A stretch of DNA of 64,000 bases from CALAMD01 sp035301345 (lineage in GTDB: Bacteria > Bacillota > Bacilli > Bacillales > Amphibacillaceae). Positions 35,153 through 45,350 of the stretch are shown here, one piece after another. The first letter of the stretch is position 1. Each line of letters begins with the position of its first letter. Under the pieces are notes generated by a model. That model saw only the letters and a program-made list of their open reading frames with translations. It searched no databases and had not been told where the DNA came from. Made by a program: the position numbers and the translations under genes. Where the stretch lies: the NCBI GenBank assembly GCA_035301345.1, contig DATGUM010000028.1, positions 1 through 64,000 on the forward strand. Direction: 5' to 3'.

Positions 35153-36553
35153 ATGGATGTACTTGATTTAGCACGTATTCAATTCGCATCAACGACGATT
35201 TTTCACTACTTTTTCGTCCCTGTATCTATTGGGCTCGCGTTGATCATCGCAATCATGCAAACATTATATGTCGTTAAAAATAAAGACATATACAAAGACA
35301 TGGCTAAGTTTTGGGGGAAGTTGTTCCTCATTAACTTTGCTGTTGGAGTCGTTACTGGAATTTTACAAGAGTTTCAATTCGGAATGAACTGGTCAACGTA
35401 CTCACGCTTTGTCGGAGACGTCTTTGGACCATCACTAGCAATTGAAGCATTGCTAGCATTCTTCTTAGAATCAACATTTATCGGAATTTGGGTGTTCGGT
35501 TGGGGCCGTTTACCAAAACGCGTTCACTTATTATCCATCTGGCTCGTATCTTTCGGAACGATTATGTCAGCATTTTGGATTTTAACAGCGAACTCATTTA
35601 TGCAAAACCCTGTCGGCTATGAAATTGTCGATGGACGCGCACAAATGAACAGTATCGGCGAGATTTTAACGAACCCGCACCTTTGGGCACAATTCCCCCA
35701 CGTTTTACTAACAGCCTTCGGAACAGGTGCTTTTCTAGTCGCTGGAATAAGTGCGTGGAAACTTGCTCGTAAACAGAGTGTAGATATGTTTAAACGTTCA
35801 TTTAAAATCGCGATTACTGTTGGACTTCTTGCATCAGTTATCGTGTTATTTACAGGACATAAGCAAGCACAGTATATTATACAATCACAACCAATGAAAC
35901 TTGCTGCTGCAGAAGCTGTATGGGAAACGACAGATGATCCAGCACCATTTACAGTCATTGCAAGTATCGATTCAGAAGAACGTAAGAACAATTTCCAAAT
36001 TGATATCCCTGCGATTCTTAGTTATTTAGCATATAGCAAATTTGAAGGTTCTTTAGAAGGTATGAATCAATTACAAGAACATTATGAAGATAAGTACGGT
36101 CCTGGAAACTATATTCCACACGTAGAAACACTGTTTTGGAGTTTCCGATTAATGACAGGTTCTGGCGGACTCATGCTCTTACTTAGCCTTTTCGGTTTCT
36201 TCTCATTACGAAAAGATAAAATTTTAGAAAGAACACGCTATTTAAAAGTGATGACATTTGCCATTGCTCTACCATTTATTGCAAACTCAACAGGTTGGCT
36301 TATGACCGAAATGGGACGTCAGCCGTGGGTCGTATTCGGAGTGATGAAAACAGAAGATGCTGTGTCACCGAGCGTTACATTTAATGAGGTACTTTTCTCG
36401 ATGTTATCATTCACCACGATGTATACGATTTTAGCTATCGTCAGTATCTACTTATTTGTGAAACATATTAAAAATGACCATACGGAAATAGAACAGTACG
36501 ACCGTTCAAATGATCCGTTCGATAAGGAGGATGCTGAAATTGTCACTAAATGA
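35153..36553 (+). CDS. cydA: Cytochrome bd oxidase subunit I
   Basis: A 466-residue quinol oxidase subunit carrying haems b558, b595 and d. RIQFASTTIFHYFFVPVSIGLA contains the axial His near residue 19-21; the conserved GRQPW stretch (TEMGRQPWVVFG) is near residue 390. The Q-loop between helices VI and VII is short, as in Bacillus/Geobacillus enzymes. AAGGAGAG precedes the ATG. It overlaps cydB by 14 bases. bd oxidases provide high-affinity O2 reduction without proton pumping. Confidence 0.96.
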   Translation: MDVLDLARIQFASTTIFHYFFVPVSIGLALIIAIMQTLYVVKNKDIYKDMAKFWGKLFLINFAVGVVTGILQEFQFGMNWSTYSRFVGDVFGPSLAIEALLAFFLESTFIGIWVFGWGRLPKRVHLLSIWLVSFGTIMSAFWILTANSFMQNPVGYEIVDGRAQMNSIGEILTNPHLWAQFPHVLLTAFGTGAFLVAGISAWKLARKQSVDMFKRSFKIAITVGLLASVIVLFTGHKQAQYIIQSQPMKLAAAEAVWETTDDPAPFTVIASIDSEERKNNFQIDIPAILSYLAYSKFEGSLEGMNQLQEHYEDKYGPGNYIPHVETLFWSFRLMTGSGGLMLLLSLFGFFSLRKDKILERTRYLKVMTFAIALPFIANSTGWLMTEMGRQPWVVFGVMKTEDAVSPSVTFNEVLFSMLSFTTMYTILAIVSIYLFVKHIKNDHTEIEQYDRSNDPFDKEDAEIVTK

Positions 36554-37553
36554 GTTATGGTATTTACTAATCGCCGTACTATTCATCGGATTCTTTGTCC
36601 TCGAAGGCTTTGATTTCGGTGTCGGTTCTGTCGCAAGACTTTTAGGAAAAGATGATGCAGAAAAACGTGTCTATATAAACACGATTGGACCATTCTGGGA
36701 TGCAAACGAAGTATGGATTATTACTGCAGGTGGTGCTATGTTTGCAGCCTTCCCACACTGGTACGCAACGTTATTTAGCGGGTTTTATGTCCCTTTAGTT
36801 TTCATGCTACTTGCGCTGATCATTCGAGGCGTCTCGTTTGAATTCCGCGGTAAAGTAGACAGTGATCGTTGGCGCAACACGTGGGACTGGGCCCTATTTA
36901 TCGGAAGTGTTCTTCCACCTGTCCTTTGGGGTGTCGTTCTAGGTAACTTTATGGTCGGTATGCCAATTGATGAAAACAAAGAAATGGTCGGTGGATTTTT
37001 ACAATTCCTCCATCCATTCGGTTTATTAACGGGAGTAATGCTTCTATCTTTATGTATCACACACGGCCTACAATTTATTACGATCCGAACAGTTGGTGAT
37101 TTACAAGAACGTGCAAGACAAGTTGGTAAAAAAATAGCACCTGTAACGATTATTCTAGTCGTTATCTTCTTCATTTTCGGATTCATAACGACAGATATAT
37201 TCACGTATCACGGGTCTTTATGGGTTATTTTACCTGTACTTGGCGTCGTCTTCCTCGTCATTTCATCTGTGTTAAACACGAAAGGCAAAGACGGGTGGGC
37301 TTTTACAATGACAAGTTTAACAATTATTGCACTCACTGCTAGCATTTTCATCGGGATGTTCCCACGAGTAATGATTAGTTCGATCAGTGATGCAAATAGT
37401 TTAACAATATTAAGCGCAGCATCAGGAGCATATACATTAAAGTTAATGTCTTACTTCTCATTAGCTTTATTACCTTTCGTATTAGGTTACCAGGGTTGGA
37501 GTTATTACGTCTTTAGAAAACGCGTGCAAAAAAATGAAGACGTTGGTTACTAA
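36540..37553 (+). CDS. cydB: Cytochrome bd oxidase subunit II
   Basis: A 337-residue CydB with about eight or nine helices, beginning SLNELWYLLIAVLFIGFFV and the conserved GFDFGVGSVARLLG. The best start is a TTG (36540) nine bases after AAGGAGG; an ATG at 36531 touches the ribosome binding site and is less likely. Its stop shares one base with the start of the next gene. It completes the oxidase with CydA. Confidence 0.95.
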   Translation: MSLNELWYLLIAVLFIGFFVLEGFDFGVGSVARLLGKDDAEKRVYINTIGPFWDANEVWIITAGGAMFAAFPHWYATLFSGFYVPLVFMLLALIIRGVSFEFRGKVDSDRWRNTWDWALFIGSVLPPVLWGVVLGNFMVGMPIDENKEMVGGFLQFLHPFGLLTGVMLLSLCITHGLQFITIRTVGDLQERARQVGKKIAPVTIILVVIFFIFGFITTDIFTYHGSLWVILPVLGVVFLVISSVLNTKGKDGWAFTMTSLTIIALTASIFIGMFPRVMISSISDANSLTILSAASGAYTLKLMSYFSLALLPFVLGYQGWSYYVFRKRVQKNEDVGY

Positions 37554-39259
37554 TGAACCGTAAAAAAGGACTCCCTTCCTACCCTGGGAGCAAGTTGCTC
37601 TATAGCTGGATTGGTTTTTTTAGTGTGCTTGAGGCGATAGCTATTATCGCCCAAGCATTTTTCCTTGCAAGAGTCATTACTTTTCTTTTTGAAGGGCAAA
37701 TGATTAATGAAGTTATAAATGATATTGTATTTTTCTTTATTAGTTTTGTCGTCCGCTACATGATTACGTTCTCCATTCGAGTCATTGCGGAAAGATATTC
37801 ACTTAAAACAATTGAACAATTAAGAGAACAACTTATTCATGCTTACTTTAATAATGGGACTGCATTTATTTCTTCACACGGAACGGCGCGACTCGTCTTA
37901 CTCGCCATTGAAGGTATGGATCAACTGAAAGACTATTTACAAATTGCTATACCACGGATGATTCGAACGATGATTGTACCGTTCTTTATTGTCGTTTATA
38001 TTTTCACCGTTGACAAAGTTTCCGCGGGTATACTCGTCGTAACTGTCCCGATTATTATTATTTTCATGATTTTACTCGGCCTTGCTGCACAAAAAATGGC
38101 TGATAAACAATATGAAACGTACCGTATTTTATCGAATCACTTTGTCGATTCATTAAAAGGTCTCGAAACATTAAAATATATTGGCGAAAGCAAACGACAT
38201 GAAAGTAAAATCGCAACAGTCAGTGATGATTACCGTAAAGCAACGAATAAAACTTTACGGATGGCATTTTTATCATCATTTGCTCTCGATTTTTTCACGA
38301 GCTTATCCATTGCTTTTGTTGCTGTTACATTAGGGTTTCGCTTAATTGATGGTATAACAACATTGTTGCCAGCATTAACGATTTTAATTTTAGCACCTGA
38401 ATACTTTTTACCGATTCGCCAAGTCGGAAAGGACTATCACGCAACATTAGACGGACAAGTCGCTATGGAACAAATAGATGACGTACTTGTGCGTGTTAAC
38501 GAACATAAGCAACCGGGTAATGACGAACAAATAAAATGGGATCAAAAAAGTGAGCTCACAATTGATCAGATAAGAATTGCTTTTGAAGATAAAACTATTT
38601 TACAAGATATTAGTTTTTCTTGGAAAGGTCCTGGTTTCATCGGAATTGTTGGAGAAAGTGGTGCAGGTAAATCGACATTCCTACACTTTTTAGCAGGCTT
38701 TAACAGACAAGTACAAGGTAGTATTAACATGAACGGGCAAACAATTAAAACGTTTCAACGAAGTGACTGGTTAGATAAAATTGCTTACATTCCGCAACAT
38801 CCGTACATCTTCCCTACTTCACTCGCTAATAACATTCGTTTTTATGAACCAGATGCATCTGATGAAGCAGTTGAACGAATTGTTAAAAAAATTGGTTTGC
38901 AATCATTTGTCGAGCAATTGCCAGAAGGAATTCACGAACGTATTGGTGAAGGTGGCAGAATGTTAAGTGGGGGTCAAGAGCAACGCGTAGCCATAGCTCG
39001 AGCGCTTTTAAGTGAACGACCAATTATTTTACTTGATGAACCGACAGCACATTTAGACGTTGAAACAGAATATGAATTAAAACAATTAATGATTGATGTT
39101 TTCACAGAAAAACTCGTCTTCTTTGCAACCCACCGCATTCATTGGATGCAGTCAATGGATGAGTTAATTGTCATTGATAAGCAAACAATTGTTGAACACG
39201 GAACACATGAACAATTAATAAACAAAAACGGAACGTACAAAACACTCATATACGGATGA
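37553..39259 (+). CDS. cydC: CydDC-type ABC exporter, first subunit (cydC in B. subtilis naming)
   Basis: A 568-residue half-transporter: six membrane helices (about 1-310) and an ATPase with GESGAGKST, LSGGQEQRVAIARALLS and IILLDEPTAHLD. CydDC pairs export cysteine and glutathione and are needed to assemble cytochrome bd. It follows cydB with a one-base overlap. In E. coli naming this first ATPase corresponds to CydD. Confidence 0.92.
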   Translation: MNRKKGLPSYPGSKLLYSWIGFFSVLEAIAIIAQAFFLARVITFLFEGQMINEVINDIVFFFISFVVRYMITFSIRVIAERYSLKTIEQLREQLIHAYFNNGTAFISSHGTARLVLLAIEGMDQLKDYLQIAIPRMIRTMIVPFFIVVYIFTVDKVSAGILVVTVPIIIIFMILLGLAAQKMADKQYETYRILSNHFVDSLKGLETLKYIGESKRHESKIATVSDDYRKATNKTLRMAFLSSFALDFFTSLSIAFVAVTLGFRLIDGITTLLPALTILILAPEYFLPIRQVGKDYHATLDGQVAMEQIDDVLVRVNEHKQPGNDEQIKWDQKSELTIDQIRIAFEDKTILQDISFSWKGPGFIGIVGESGAGKSTFLHFLAGFNRQVQGSINMNGQTIKTFQRSDWLDKIAYIPQHPYIFPTSLANNIRFYEPDASDEAVERIVKKIGLQSFVEQLPEGIHERIGEGGRMLSGGQEQRVAIARALLSERPIILLDEPTAHLDVETEYELKQLMIDVFTEKLVFFATHRIHWMQSMDELIVIDKQTIVEHGTHEQLINKNGTYKTLIYG

Positions 39260-39272
39260 AAGGGCTGATGAT

Positions 39273-41000
39273 ATGCAAACATGGGTAAAACCTTATATAA
39301 ATAAAAACAAAAAATTAATTGCACTCACCGTTTTACTCGGCGTCATCGGAGCTGGTGCGGGCGCGATGCTTTTGTTCGTTTCAGGTTATTTAATTTCTAA
39401 ATCCGCCTTACGTCCAGTAAACATTATGATTGTTTACGTTCCGATTGTATCTGTTCGCGCATTTAGTATCGGACAAGCTGTCTTTCTTTATTTAGAAAAA
39501 TTAGCGAGTCATGACATTGCCTTACGTATTTTAGCACGTATGCGTACACAACTTTATCGAATCATCGAGCCTCAAGCCGCTTTCTTAAGGTCTCGTTTTA
39601 AAACAGGTGATTTACTAAGCGTTTTAGCAGATGATATTGAACATTTACAAGACTTATACTTACGGACAATTTTCCCGAGTATATTAGGGTTGACACTATT
39701 TACGATAGTCGCTTTCGTCTTCGGCATATTCGATATCGTATTCGGTATTTTTATCATACTGACATTAGCCGTTATTGTATGTCTCATACCGTTCATTTCA
39801 TTTCTTAAAAGTAAAAAACACCATGACGAAATTAAAACGAAGCGTCATTCTCTTTACAGTCAACTAACTGATGCTATGTTCGGGTTAACAGACTGGTTAG
39901 CGAGTGGGAGACAAGATAAATGGCAACAAACATTTTTCCAAACTGACAAGCAATTATTGCACGCTGAGAAACAGTTCCAACATATGCGCGTATTTAGAGA
40001 CATGATTAGTCAATTGGTCGTCGGGATTGTTATCGTCTTAACAATTATTTGGACGAGTATTCAAACAACAAATGAAGTCATTACACCGACGCTTATTGCA
40101 GCATTCGTCCTTATGATGTTCGCAATTGCTGATTCTCTTTTACCATTATCTGAAGCAATTGAAAAAATACCTTCTTATACAGACTCACTGAATCGAATGA
40201 ATGATGTTAAACAAAAAATGGACGATTTTGATCATAACGTTACTGCAGACATTCCATTTTCAAATAATATACAATTAGCGATAAATAACGTAACTTATCA
40301 GTACCCTTCAAGTAATGAAAACGTTCTGAACGACGTTTCATTTACAATCGATCAAGGGAAAAGAATTGCCCTATTAGGTAGAAGTGGTTCTGGAAAATCA
40401 ACGTTATTAAAATTGCTTACTGGTATCATTCAGCCGACTGAAGGAACAATTACTTTGAATGGACAAATTGTCAATTCATCAATCATTGCGAAACACGTAG
40501 CTATTTTAAATCAAAAGCCACACCTTTTTTCAACGTCTATTAAAAATAATATTCGCATTGGTAAACAGGATGCAACAGATGAAGAAATTGAGCGTGTCGT
40601 TGAAAAAGCTCAATTAACAGAATTAATTAATGAATTGCCTGATGGATTAAACACTCAAATGGAAGAAATGGGAAGTCGGTTTTCAGGAGGAGAAAGACAA
40701 CGCATTGCTTTTGCTCGTATTTTATTACAAGATACGCCTATTATTATGATTGATGAAGCGACGGTCGGACTTGATCCAGTCACTGAAAAATCACTCACAA
40801 ATACTGTCCTAAGCTCAACAAAAGACAAAACAATCGTTTGGATTACCCACCATTTAACAGGTGTTGATGCGATGGATGAAATAGTATTTCTCAAAGACGG
40901 GAATATCTCTTTACACGGACACCATGAACAACTGCTACAAACAAGTAGTTATTATAAAAATTTATATGCGATGGATCAAGGAACGTTTTTAAACGGTTAA
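39273..41000 (+). CDS. cydD: CydDC-type ABC exporter, second subunit (cydD in B. subtilis naming)
   Basis: A 575-residue half-transporter paired with the previous gene, 13 bases downstream. The membrane part covers roughly residues 10-300. The ATPase shows GRSGSGKST, FSGGERQRIAFARILL and IIMIDEATVGLD. The order cydA-cydB-cydC-cydD equals the B. subtilis operon. A bidirectional terminator overlaps its stop codon. Confidence 0.92.
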   Translation: MQTWVKPYINKNKKLIALTVLLGVIGAGAGAMLLFVSGYLISKSALRPVNIMIVYVPIVSVRAFSIGQAVFLYLEKLASHDIALRILARMRTQLYRIIEPQAAFLRSRFKTGDLLSVLADDIEHLQDLYLRTIFPSILGLTLFTIVAFVFGIFDIVFGIFIILTLAVIVCLIPFISFLKSKKHHDEIKTKRHSLYSQLTDAMFGLTDWLASGRQDKWQQTFFQTDKQLLHAEKQFQHMRVFRDMISQLVVGIVIVLTIIWTSIQTTNEVITPTLIAAFVLMMFAIADSLLPLSEAIEKIPSYTDSLNRMNDVKQKMDDFDHNVTADIPFSNNIQLAINNVTYQYPSSNENVLNDVSFTIDQGKRIALLGRSGSGKSTLLKLLTGIIQPTEGTITLNGQIVNSSIIAKHVAILNQKPHLFSTSIKNNIRIGKQDATDEEIERVVEKAQLTELINELPDGLNTQMEEMGSRFSGGERQRIAFARILLQDTPIIMIDEATVGLDPVTEKSLTNTVLSSTKDKTIVWITHHLTGVDAMDEIVFLKDGNISLHGHHEQLLQTSSYYKNLYAMDQGTFLNG

Positions 41001-41031
41001 AAGCTGCAATCAATGATAGATTACAGCTTTT
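40999..41031. terminator. Bidirectional terminator after cydD
   Basis: AAAAGCTG-C-AATC pairs with GATT-A-CAGCTTTT. It serves cydABCD and the convergent hydrolase gene. Confidence 0.87.
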
Positions 41032-41037
41032 AATCGT

Positions 41038-41991
41038 TTATTTTTTATGATCTTTTAATGCCGCTTTAAAAAAGTCGTCTACTTTTTCTATATAATCTTC
41101 TTTATTTTGCTTATACGCCGTCACATGACCAACACCGTCTGGTAGCCATATTTGAAAATATTTCGGATATTCATCGTGCATTTTCTGACTTTCGAAATAA
41201 GGAATTGATTCGTCACCTTTATTATGAATGAATAAAATAGGTCGGGGTGCAATATCTTCTAAAACAGATATCGGACTCGCTTCTTTCGGATCTAAATCAG
41301 TCATTTTCGGAACAATATTTAATATTAATGGTGTGAACGGAATAGATGGTAAATTCGACCAAACAGGTAAGTTTTCTTTTAAATACTCTTCTAAATCGCT
41401 AAATGGACTATCAGCTACGACGGAAATAACATCCGATTGAGCTGCTGCTAAGAGTGACGTTGCAGCCCCCATTGAGATACCGAGCAACGAAACCGGTTCA
41501 TCATACGTTTCTTCCATGTAATCAATCGCTCCGAGTAAATCAAGTTGTTCTTTCGCCCCGATTGTCGTCATTTCACCTTCAGATTCACCTGAATAACGAA
41601 AGTCAAACATTAATATACGGTACTTTTTATCATGCAAATCTTTCGCCATATCTAAAAACGACACGTGGTCTTCAAAACGGTTGCCTTTATAGCCGTGTGA
41701 AAATATAACGGTCATTTTCGCATCTTTTTCTGGTTCAATGACCCATCCTTTAAGATTTGTCTCACCATCACGGCTGACAAATTCTACATCTTCATAATCC
41801 ATACCGTATTCATCTGGAAATTGATCAATCGGCTTTTTATCAGGGTGAGTCATCGAATGTCCGACATAAGCGGAAATACCGACAGCTGCAATACCTATAA
41901 GGGCAACGATTGATATGACTATTTTCCATTTACTTTTCTTCTTTTTATTTTTTACTCCATATGTGTCTACTCTTCTCGGTACATCGCTCAT
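41038..41991 (-). CDS. Membrane-anchored alpha/beta hydrolase
   Basis: A 317-residue alpha/beta hydrolase. A basic stretch (KNKKKKSKWK) and one helix (about residues 24-44) anchor it, placing the catalytic domain outside. Nucleophile elbow GISMGAA, acid in HNKGDESIP and His in GVGHVTAY form the triad; SHGYKGNRF supplies the oxyanion region. It resembles the DUF1749/YqkD-type hydrolases of Bacillus. The substrate is unknown. The M19 peptidase gene precedes it by about 20 bases and they are likely co-transcribed. Confidence 0.85.
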   Translation of the reverse strand: MSDVPRRVDTYGVKNKKKKSKWKIVISIVALIGIAAVGISAYVGHSMTHPDKKPIDQFPDEYGMDYEDVEFVSRDGETNLKGWVIEPEKDAKMTVIFSHGYKGNRFEDHVSFLDMAKDLHDKKYRILMFDFRYSGESEGEMTTIGAKEQLDLLGAIDYMEETYDEPVSLLGISMGAATSLLAAAQSDVISVVADSPFSDLEEYLKENLPVWSNLPSIPFTPLILNIVPKMTDLDPKEASPISVLEDIAPRPILFIHNKGDESIPYFESQKMHDEYPKYFQIWLPDGVGHVTAYKQNKEDYIEKVDDFFKAALKDHKK

Positions 41992-42011
41992 TAACTATTT
42001 CTCCTTTACGT

Positions 42012-42947
42012 TCAAACAATTCGCTCGCAAAAATTTATAAAATTTTGATGCGCAAACCCTCGAATCTCTTCTTCTGAGTAATATTTCAATAATTCATCGA
42101 TTAAATATGTATATTGACCTGAATGTTCAAGCTTTGTTACGACACGCTCTATCCCGTCAAAGTCTGAACCAAATCCAATTTGCTTCACGCCACCTAGAGA
42201 ACAAATATGATCAATATGTTTAATTAAATCACTAATCGTCGCTGTATCACTGTTTTCTTTTATAAATGGGGGATGAAATACGACTTGCATTAATCCGCCT
42301 TTATTTAACACAGCTTTTATTTGATCGTCATATAAATTCCGTGGATGATCACAAATGGCACGTGCATTCGAGTGACTTGCAAATGGATATTTTGCAACGT
42401 CTATTACGTCCCAAAATGTCTTTTCAGACGCATGTGCAACATCTGTTAACACGCCTCTTTCATTATTAGATTGAACCACTTGTTTTCCTAATGCCGTTAA
42501 CCCTGCACCTCTTGGCTCTTCTACACCATCCGCACATAAGTTAGCGTTATTCCACGTTAACCCAATTGAAAGAACGCCACGACGATACAATTCGTTTAAC
42601 TTTTCTAAATCATTACCAAATGCGTCAGCTCCTTCCAACGTTAAAACTGCACCAATTTGTCCTTGTTTTAGTTCGTTGAGCTGCTCCCATTTAGTGATAT
42701 GCACCATTTCAGAATTTTTCGCAATAACTTCTCGTTCAAAAATTTCTATTTGATCGAGCGCATCACGCCATTTATCTTCAACTAATACTTCTGGCTCAAT
42801 AAATATAGCGTAAAATTGCACGTATACATTTCCTTTTTTTAAACGCTCAATATTCGTATGTAACTCATCGCTTGATTGATAATCTAATGACCGATTGCTT
42901 AACTGTATTTTCCACAATGCATCACAATGTGTGTCGATGATTTTCAT
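42012..42947 (-). CDS. Membrane dipeptidase family (M19) zinc peptidase
   Basis: A 311-residue TIM-barrel metallopeptidase of family M19 (renal dipeptidase type). Zinc ligands are visible: DTHCD (His7, Asp9), LTLEGADAF (Glu), TDVAHAS (His), PFASHSNAR (His) and GFGSDFDG (Asp). It hydrolyses dipeptides, sometimes with D-residues. It has no signal peptide despite the family name. It lies upstream of the hydrolase gene and fits with the other peptidases and peptide importers in the window. Confidence 0.9.
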   Translation of the reverse strand: MKIIDTHCDALWKIQLSNRSLDYQSSDELHTNIERLKKGNVYVQFYAIFIEPEVLVEDKWRDALDQIEIFEREVIAKNSEMVHITKWEQLNELKQGQIGAVLTLEGADAFGNDLEKLNELYRRGVLSIGLTWNNANLCADGVEEPRGAGLTALGKQVVQSNNERGVLTDVAHASEKTFWDVIDVAKYPFASHSNARAICDHPRNLYDDQIKAVLNKGGLMQVVFHPPFIKENSDTATISDLIKHIDHICSLGGVKQIGFGSDFDGIERVVTKLEHSGQYTYLIDELLKYYSEEEIRGFAHQNFINFCERIV

Positions 42948-43021
42948 TCATCTATCTCCTCTTAAAAAATCATTTCATATTTAATCATCTTAACATAAAT
43001 ATATTCATTTGTTTTTACAAT

Positions 43022-43056
43022 AAAACGAAGTGCCTGTTATTCGGCCACTTCGTTTT
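43022..43056 (-). terminator. Terminator of the M17 aminopeptidase gene
   Basis: AAAACGAAGTG and CACTTCGTTTT form a perfect 11-base stem over a 13-base loop. It lies just beyond the M17 stop codon. Confidence 0.85.
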
Positions 43057-43070
43057 GATTTATTTTTCGC

Positions 43071-44453
43071 TTAAGATAATTGTTCTGTGAAATCAGCTAA
43101 AAGTCTCGCACCATATCCGCTGCCACCTTTTGAATCATAACCAGAGTCTGTCGTTTCCATGACACCTGCCATATCAATGTGTAACCACTTGCTCTGATCA
43201 GTAACAAATTTTCTCAAAAATAGCGCTGCAGTAATCGAACCAGCTTCCCCTTTTGAGCTAATGTTACTAAAGTCAGCGTAATCACTCTTCAAGTAGCTAT
43301 CATAGCTATCAACGAGTGGTAGTTGCCAGTTAGACTCTCCCGTATCTTTTCCAACTTTTCGCATGAGCTCGGCTAATTCATCACTTCCAAACGTTCCCGC
43401 TACTTTTGTACCTAATGCACTTACGACTGCACCTGTTAACGTTGCAATATCAACGATGTAAGACGCCTTTAATGCTTCGGCGCGAATAATCCCGTCAGCT
43501 AAAATAAGTCTACCTTCAGCGTCAGTGTTTCCTACTTGGACCGTTGAACCATTTTTATACGTAATCACTTCACCTGGAATAAGTGATTTTCGGTCCGGCA
43601 TGTTTTCAACAATTGGAATGAGTGCAACGACATTCACTTGAGCCTTTGTCGAAACTAACAGATCCATCGCACCAGCTACTGCAGCCGCTCCTCCCATATC
43701 CATACGCATATCACTTAAATCACGGCCTCGCTTCAAACTGATCCCACCTGTATCAAACGTGACACCTTTTCCGACTAAAGCAACTAATGGCTTCTTCGTG
43801 TCTCCTTCATAACGAATTTCAACAAACGCGGGATCATACGTACTTCCTCGAGCAACTGTTAGTACACCGTTCATTTCTAACTGTTCAATCGATTGCTTAT
43901 CATGGACTGTAACTGTTACGTTTTCTTCTTTTGCAAAACGTTCCGATAAGACCGTTGGAAACGTTTCAGGCGTAAGTTCATTAGACAATTCATTCATTAA
44001 ATCACGTGAGAAATTTGTCGCCGTTGCTCGCTTATTCCCACGCTCCACTAAATCATTAATCGATTCATCCGCTTGAACGGTTAACTTTACACGGTCATTT
44101 GATTTTTTAGATATGTACGTCGTGAACGCATAGCTCCCGAGTTCCCATCCTTCGACGAATGCCGTTATCACATCTGATTCATTCATATTAAACCAAGCAT
44201 TCATAAGAGACTCTTTGGTAACAACAGCTTCGCTAACGTGACGATCTCGCAAGTCTTTAGCTATGCTACCTGCTAATTTCCTCACATCTTCTGTCGACTG
44301 TTTGTTTTTTGCTATTTCTTTCGCTACAACAACGTACTCTTCCTTAAAATGTACGACGGAAAAACGCTGTTTACTACTCGAAACAATTTGCTTAATTTGT
44401 GATTCATTCGATAATTCTTCATCATTAGTAAATAAAATACGAACAGTTTTCAA
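43071..44453 (-). CDS. Leucyl aminopeptidase (family M17)
   Basis: A 460-residue cytosolic M17 aminopeptidase, normally a hexamer with two metal ions per subunit. The catalytic domain holds LVGKGVTFDTGGISLK (Lys and Asp ligands), MRMDMGGAAAVAGAM, and the signature NTDAEGRLILADG. The N-terminal third is the poorly conserved macro-like domain. Length is slightly below the usual 480-500. It recycles N-terminal residues from peptides and sits next to the MOSC gene 30 bases upstream. Confidence 0.93.
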   Translation of the reverse strand: MKTVRILFTNDEELSNESQIKQIVSSSKQRFSVVHFKEEYVVVAKEIAKNKQSTEDVRKLAGSIAKDLRDRHVSEAVVTKESLMNAWFNMNESDVITAFVEGWELGSYAFTTYISKKSNDRVKLTVQADESINDLVERGNKRATATNFSRDLMNELSNELTPETFPTVLSERFAKEENVTVTVHDKQSIEQLEMNGVLTVARGSTYDPAFVEIRYEGDTKKPLVALVGKGVTFDTGGISLKRGRDLSDMRMDMGGAAAVAGAMDLLVSTKAQVNVVALIPIVENMPDRKSLIPGEVITYKNGSTVQVGNTDAEGRLILADGIIRAEALKASYIVDIATLTGAVVSALGTKVAGTFGSDELAELMRKVGKDTGESNWQLPLVDSYDSYLKSDYADFSNISSKGEAGSITAALFLRKFVTDQSKWLHIDMAGVMETTDSGYDSKGGSGYGARLLADFTEQLS

Positions 44454-44482
44454 TAGTTAATCTTCCTTCCATATAAGTATCA

Positions 44483-45202
44483 TTATTCTTCGTTCGGTCC
44501 GAAAACGCGTCGCTCAATTTTTGACTCTCTACCACGCAATCTTTTTTGTAGCGTCTCTCGCCAATTTTTTGCTAAACATTTACATGAAGCTAATTCACTC
44601 GCGGCATTTAAATCATCTTTATGAACGTGCATCACTTCATTTGCTGCAGCAATCGTCCACTCTGGGCATGGGCGCTCTAATAATTCAATGTCAATGCGAG
44701 AAATAACGTATCCTTCTTTTAATACGCGAAAATACCAACCTGTTTTACCCGTCTGTTGAATACGTAACGCTAAATCTTTCGTTCGAAAACGTCTCGCTGG
44801 GCGCCAGCATGGCTGTCTCGGCTGTGATACTTGAATGACTGCATCACCAAATTGGTACGTGTCCCCAATACAGACTGAGTATTCATCCATTTCTAAAACG
44901 GCCAAGTTCTCTCCAAAGCCACCAATATTAATCGTATCTGTTTCTAAATCTTCTTGCCAATACGTATAATGTTTTATCGGATAAGCAAATACAGCTTTCT
45001 CTGGCCCACCATGCTTCACTTTATCGCCAACTTCATCACCTAATAAGCCTGTCTCACTTAACCAGATTTGTTCCTCTACGGGTGCTTTGCAAATACCTGT
45101 TTCCCACTCACGGTCCATAGGGTCCTTTGCATCTGGTGTTCCTAATGTGCGAACTTTTCCTGTTAATAGTTGATGAACAAATGGTTCTTCTTTTAATTCC
45201 AT
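44483..45202 (-). CDS. MOSC domain protein (YiiM-like)
   Basis: A 239-residue protein. The MOSC domain contains HGGPEKAVFAYPIKHY and the conserved cysteine in SQPRQPCWRPARRF; the C-terminal helical extension is that of the YiiM group, which reduces N-hydroxylated compounds in E. coli with a molybdenum cofactor. GAGGTG precedes the ATG at 45202; a GTG three codons upstream belongs to that site. Probably co-transcribed with the M17 gene. The exact substrate is unknown. Confidence 0.87.
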   Translation of the reverse strand: MELKEEPFVHQLLTGKVRTLGTPDAKDPMDREWETGICKAPVEEQIWLSETGLLGDEVGDKVKHGGPEKAVFAYPIKHYTYWQEDLETDTINIGGFGENLAVLEMDEYSVCIGDTYQFGDAVIQVSQPRQPCWRPARRFRTKDLALRIQQTGKTGWYFRVLKEGYVISRIDIELLERPCPEWTIAAANEVMHVHKDDLNAASELASCKCLAKNWRETLQKRLRGRESKIERRVFGPNEE

Positions 45203-45350
45203 GAAAGCCACCTCAATTGTTAGTCATTTCTTTCACATATAAACAATCCACTATACTGAACAAATCAAATTATGTTATCATTTCTTTACTTCATATTACT
45301 AAACTTTCACACTTTTGGAAAATAGTAATTATTTATAAGGAGACGACACC